This document shows, one piece after another, positions 6,008-8,756 of a stretch of 8,756 nt of DNA. This stretch comes from Comamonadaceae bacterium (GTDB lineage Bacteria > Pseudomonadota > Gammaproteobacteria > Burkholderiales > Burkholderiaceae_C). The notes below the pieces were generated by a model that searched no databases, was not told where the DNA came from, and saw nothing but the letters and a program-made list of their open reading frames with translations. The stretch covers positions 1-8,756 of the forward strand of contig JAHEBY010000088.1 of assembly GCA_024642025.1 (NCBI GenBank). Reading direction: 5' to 3'. Made by a program: the position numbers and the translations under genes. The stretch's first letter is position 1, and every line of letters starts with the position of its first letter.

Positions 6008-8095
6008 TCAGATGAGTGGCTGTGCTTCAACCTCAACGAGGCAATCGTAGAACGTGGGGGCCTTACCCATGTCCGTCAGTCGCTGGCTGGTCAGCTCGTT
6101 GACATTGCATCCGTCGACCCCGAGCTTTCTCCACCAGACACCCAAGCCGTTGACCACACCGGGGCGGGCGCGCAAATTGATAGAAACACGACAACGGTAT
6201 GTACCGCGAGCGTTGTAGATTTTGACGATAGAGTTTGGCAGGATGCCCCGGACCCTGGCATCGTCCGGATGCATCTCAAGCTTTGGTTCGCCTTCTATAT
6301 CGCGCAAGCTTCTCACGTTAACAAATGTCGAGTTTAGGAAATTTCTGGCAGGCGGCGAGATCATTGCAAGCGGGAATTGCCGCGATGATCCGAGTGCTTC
6401 ATGATTGGGGACGTGGTCGGGCAAACCGTCACGGCCAAGGGATGCCAGTCGCGCACTGAACATTTCACACTTGCCGGATGGCGTCGGAAAGTTTCCTTGC
6501 GCAAATGGAGCCTCTGCAACGTCAAGCGTTGCGAACCCGTCTCTCAGCAAGCCGTCAAAGTTAACGCGCAATCCGAATGCTGCCCGGCAGATGGTCTGAT
6601 CATCGTCAACGAAACAATCTTCGGCGAAGCCCATGCGCATCGCAAGTTCTCTGAAAATCTCTGTATTGGGCTTGGCATCTCCCACGGGAGAAATGGCTGG
6701 TCGATTAAGAAGCACGTCGGTATGACCGTAGCTCATGTGCACGTCCCAATGCTCCAACTGGGTCGTGGCGGGCAAGACGTAGTCGGCGTAGTCCGCTGTA
6801 TCAGTCTGGAAATGCTCCAGCACAACAGTGAAGAGATCTTCCCGGGCAAAACCCTGAACGACCTTGCTAGAGTCGGGTGCAACCGCAACCGGGTTGCTGT
6901 TGTAGACGACGAGAGCCTCAATGGCTGGACCAAAAGACTCCGAGGCAGGCCGCAACAAGTCGTGACCAATGGTACTCATATTGATGCTTCGGGGCCTTCG
7001 ACTGGCGAGAAGATCAGGGCGCTGCAACGCAGCTTTATCGACGGGGAAAGATCCTGAACTAGACAGCAAGACGCCGCCTGCCGGATGCCGCCACGCACCC
7101 ACCAGCGCCGGCAGGCAGGCGATGGCTCGAACTGCATTGCCGCCTCCATGCACGCGTTGCAAGCCATAGTTCATGCGAATGGCGACTGGCTGGCCGTTCA
7201 TGGCATTGGTCCCATAGTCCCTTGCCAATGCCCGAATTTGTTCTGGTTCAATGCCGCAAACCGCCGCAGAGCGTTCAGGGCTCCACTGCATGGCGCGAGC
7301 CCGCAATAGATCCCAACCTTCGGTATACAGATTCAGGTAATCGTGATCCAGCCAGTTGTTGAGAATCAACTCGTACATCATGGATAGTGCCAGCGCCGCG
7401 TCCGTACCAGGCAGCAACGCGATGTGTTCGTGGCATTTATCTGCCGTTTCGCTTCGGCGCGGGTCTATGCAGATGAGCTTGGCTCCGTTGCGTTTTGCAG
7501 TCTGAGCATGACGCCAGAAATGCACGCTGCTCGCGATGGCGTTGCTTCCCCAGATCAAGATCAATTTCGATTCCGCGAAAAACTCGACTCGCATGCCCAC
7601 TTTTCCACCCAGCGTGAGTTCCAGCGCTTCAGCGCCCGCGGACGCGCATATCGTGCGTTCGAGCAAGGATGCACCCAACCGGTGAAAAAACCGGCCAGCC
7701 ATGCTTTCGCCTTGAACGAGGCCCATGGTTCCCGCGTAGCTATAGGGCAGGATGGCTTGAGCGGATGTAGGGCTGCGCAACGCTATTCGCCCAAGTCTGT
7801 CAGCAATATCTGAAAGTGCTGCATCCCAGCTGACTCGCTCAAACTGTCCGGATCCCTTTGGACCGGTGCGTTTCATGGGGTAGAGCAAACGATCGGGATG
7901 GTAGGTGCGCTCCGCATAGCGTGACACCTTGGTGCACAACACGCCAGCCGTATGCGCGTGGGCAGGGTTTCCGCTTACCTTGGTTGCGACGCCATTGGCA
8001 ACGGTAGTCGAGAGCGAACAGGTATCAGGGCAGTCATGCGGGCATGCGCCAATCACGGCTTGGGGCGCGCTTTCAGAGGAGGTAAACGGGTTCAT
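6008..8095 (-). CDS. Molybdopterin oxidoreductase, DMSO-reductase superfamily, substrate unknown
   Basis: This 695-aa protein is a complete member of the molybdenum bis-MGD enzyme superfamily. The N-terminus carries a [4Fe-4S] motif Cys18-x3-Cys22-x3-Cys26 (CPHDCPDTC) with the fourth Cys at 54 and Lys56 after it. HPDRLLYPMKR (66-76) opens the molybdopterin domain. TICASAG (148-154) resembles the HCMASAV region of NapA, making Cys150 the likely Mo ligand. WGSN (182-185), DPRRSETA (211-218) and LPGTD (228-232) are cofactor-binding segments. The C-terminal molydop-binding domain (about 575-690) includes PARNFLNSTF and MHPDDA. No twin-arginine or Sec signal is seen, so it is probably cytoplasmic. 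No Fe-S or membrane partner subunit and no cofactor gene is adjacent. The Shine-Dalgarno is weak. Family membership is firm; the reaction cannot be assigned. Confidence 0.93.
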   Translation of the reverse strand: MNPFTSSESAPQAVIGACPHDCPDTCSLSTTVANGVATKVSGNPAHAHTAGVLCTKVSRYAERTYHPDRLLYPMKRTGPKGSGQFERVSWDAALSDIADRLGRIALRSPTSAQAILPYSYAGTMGLVQGESMAGRFFHRLGASLLERTICASAGAEALELTLGGKVGMRVEFFAESKLILIWGSNAIASSVHFWRHAQTAKRNGAKLICIDPRRSETADKCHEHIALLPGTDAALALSMMYELILNNWLDHDYLNLYTEGWDLLRARAMQWSPERSAAVCGIEPEQIRALARDYGTNAMNGQPVAIRMNYGLQRVHGGGNAVRAIACLPALVGAWRHPAGGVLLSSSGSFPVDKAALQRPDLLASRRPRSINMSTIGHDLLRPASESFGPAIEALVVYNSNPVAVAPDSSKVVQGFAREDLFTVVLEHFQTDTADYADYVLPATTQLEHWDVHMSYGHTDVLLNRPAISPVGDAKPNTEIFRELAMRMGFAEDCFVDDDQTICRAAFGLRVNFDGLLRDGFATLDVAEAPFAQGNFPTPSGKCEMFSARLASLGRDGLPDHVPNHEALGSSRQFPLAMISPPARNFLNSTFVNVRSLRDIEGEPKLEMHPDDARVRGILPNSIVKIYNARGTYRCRVSINLRARPGVVNGLGVWWRKLGVDGCNVNELTSQRLTDMGKAPTFYDCLVEVEAQPLI

Positions 8096-8108
8096 TTCTG
8101 CATTGTGC

Positions 8109-8138
8109 GGGAATTTCCCATTTATGGCGCAATATTGC
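8109..8138. promoter_or_regulatory. Palindromes in the divergent control region
   Basis: The 95-bp gap between the divergent molybdoenzyme and amidohydrolase genes holds two dyads: GGGAA-T-TTCCC (8109-8119) and the perfect 10-bp palindrome GCAATATTGC (8129-8138). Their centres are about 20 bp apart, roughly two helical turns. They could be operator half-sites for a regulator controlling both genes. No convincing -35/-10 pair was identified, and no regulator gene lies in the window. Confidence 0.35.
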
Positions 8139-8175
8139 CGTAGCCGATAGACTGTGACCAGAGTCAGTTGAAAGT

Positions 8176-8182
8176 AAAGGAG
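8176..8182 (+). promoter_or_regulatory. Ribosome-binding site of the amidohydrolase gene
   Basis: AAAGGAG lies 8 nt before the GTG at 8191 but only 2 nt before the in-frame ATG at 8185. The spacing therefore favours the GTG start. Confidence 0.7.
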
Positions 8183-8190
8183 AAATGATT

Positions 8191-8756
8191 GTGAACGTTC
8201 TCGATTCCATTGTTACCGAGGCGGCCGCCATTTCCCGGCTGCGGCGCGAAATCCATTCCCACCCCGAGCTCTGCTACCAGGAGGTGCGTACAGCGGATCT
8301 GGTCGCATCCAAACTGACCGAATGGGGCATACCGATACATCGTGGACTGGGTACGACGGGCGTGGTTGGCATTGTTAGAAATGGTGACCGACAGCGCGCA
8401 ATCGGACTTCGCGCGGACATGGATGCGTTGCCCATGCAGGAATTCAACACCTTCGCCCATGCCAGCAAACATGAGGGCAAAATGCACGCGTGCGGGCATG
8501 ATGGTCATACAGCCATGCTGCTGGCCGCAGCCCAGCATTTTTCAAAAAATCGCAATTTTGACGGCACCGTTTATCTGATTTTCCAACCTGCTGAGGAAGG
8601 CGGTGGTGGTGCCCGCGAAATGATCAAGGATGGCTTGTTCGAAAAGTTTCCGATGGAGGCAGTTTTTGGCATGCACAACTGGCCGGGTGACCAGGTCGGC
8701 CGATTTGGCATGAGCGCTGGCCCGGTCATGGCCTCAAGCAATGAGTTCAAGATCAC
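8191..8756 (+). CDS. M20D-family amidohydrolase (hippurate hydrolase / aminoacylase type), 3' end cut by window edge
   Basis: Metal-dependent hydrolases of this family cleave N-acyl amino acids such as hippurate, N-acetyl amino acids or auxin conjugates. The 188 complete codons visible cover about half of a normal protein of roughly 390 aa. Numbering from the GTG, the marks are RREIHSHPELCYQE (18-31), RADMDALPMQE (74-84), the metal-binding HACGHDGH (99-106; Cys101 and His103), the catalytic/ligand pair Glu135-Glu136 in QPAEEGGGGA, and His162 in GMHNW. All expected dinuclear-site residues in this half are present, so it looks functional. The start at GTG 8191 is preferred for ribosome-binding spacing; ATG 8185 would add two residues. 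It is divergent from the molybdoenzyme gene. The exact substrate cannot be told. Confidence 0.95.
   Translation, partial: MNVLDSIVTEAAAISRLRREIHSHPELCYQEVRTADLVASKLTEWGIPIHRGLGTTGVVGIVRNGDRQRAIGLRADMDALPMQEFNTFAHASKHEGKMHACGHDGHTAMLLAAAQHFSKNRNFDGTVYLIFQPAEEGGGGAREMIKDGLFEKFPMEAVFGMHNWPGDQVGRFGMSAGPVMASSNEFKI

Noticed and set aside
6401..7057. A 218-codon open frame on the + strand
   Set aside because: It lies wholly antisense to the well-supported molybdoenzyme gene, has low-complexity unfamiliar sequence with no domain, and lacks a good ribosome-binding site; it is a shadow of codon bias.
7424..7813. A 129-codon open frame on the + strand
   Set aside because: Antisense to the molybdopterin domain of the same gene, with no recognisable motif.
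8164..8538. A 124-codon open frame on the - strand
   Set aside because: Antisense to the M20D hydrolase, whose metal-binding residues are clear on the + strand.

Overview
This window looks like the chromosome of a beta-proteobacterium, probably of the order Burkholderiales and perhaps Alcaligenaceae-like. The basis is the sequence of RpoA (the alpha-CTD stretch around residues 262-319), SecY and the ribosomal proteins, judged from remembered family sequences. Genus and species cannot be fixed from the sequence alone.

Positions 1-5831 (+ strand) are the distal part of the spc ribosomal-protein operon joined to the alpha operon: rpsE (5' end cut by the window edge), rpmD, rplO, secY, rpmJ, rpsM, rpsK, rpsD, rpoA and rplQ. 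All read rightward and nearly all have a visible Shine-Dalgarno sequence. They encode 30S proteins (S5, S13, S11, S4), 50S proteins (L30, L15, L36, L17), the SecYEG channel subunit and the RNA polymerase alpha subunit. infA, which in many beta-proteobacteria lies between secY and rpmJ, is absent. The rpsK-rpsD, rpsD-rpoA and rpoA-rplQ gaps are long (122, 106 and 88 nt) and each holds a stem-loop, whereas the other junctions are short or unstructured.

Positions 5832-6007 hold an initiator tRNA-fMet (5852-5928) only 20 nt after rplQ. A TATAAT box lies in that gap and a strong intrinsic terminator follows the tRNA. No terminator lies between rplQ and the tRNA, so the tRNA is plausibly the last cistron of the ribosomal-protein transcript as well as possibly having its own promoter.

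Positions 6008-8756 are a metabolic region unrelated to translation. A 695-aa molybdopterin oxidoreductase with an N-terminal [4Fe-4S] motif lies on the minus strand, convergent with the operon. It is divergently paired, across about 95 bp containing two short palindromes, with an M20D amidohydrolase (hippurate hydrolase / aminoacylase type) that runs off the right edge. The substrates of both enzymes are unknown.

I found no CRISPR array, insertion sequence, prophage or clearly new multi-gene system. The items most worth a second look are the tRNA-fMet coupled to the alpha operon, the hairpins in the alpha-operon gaps, the missing infA and the orphan molybdoenzyme with its divergent control region.
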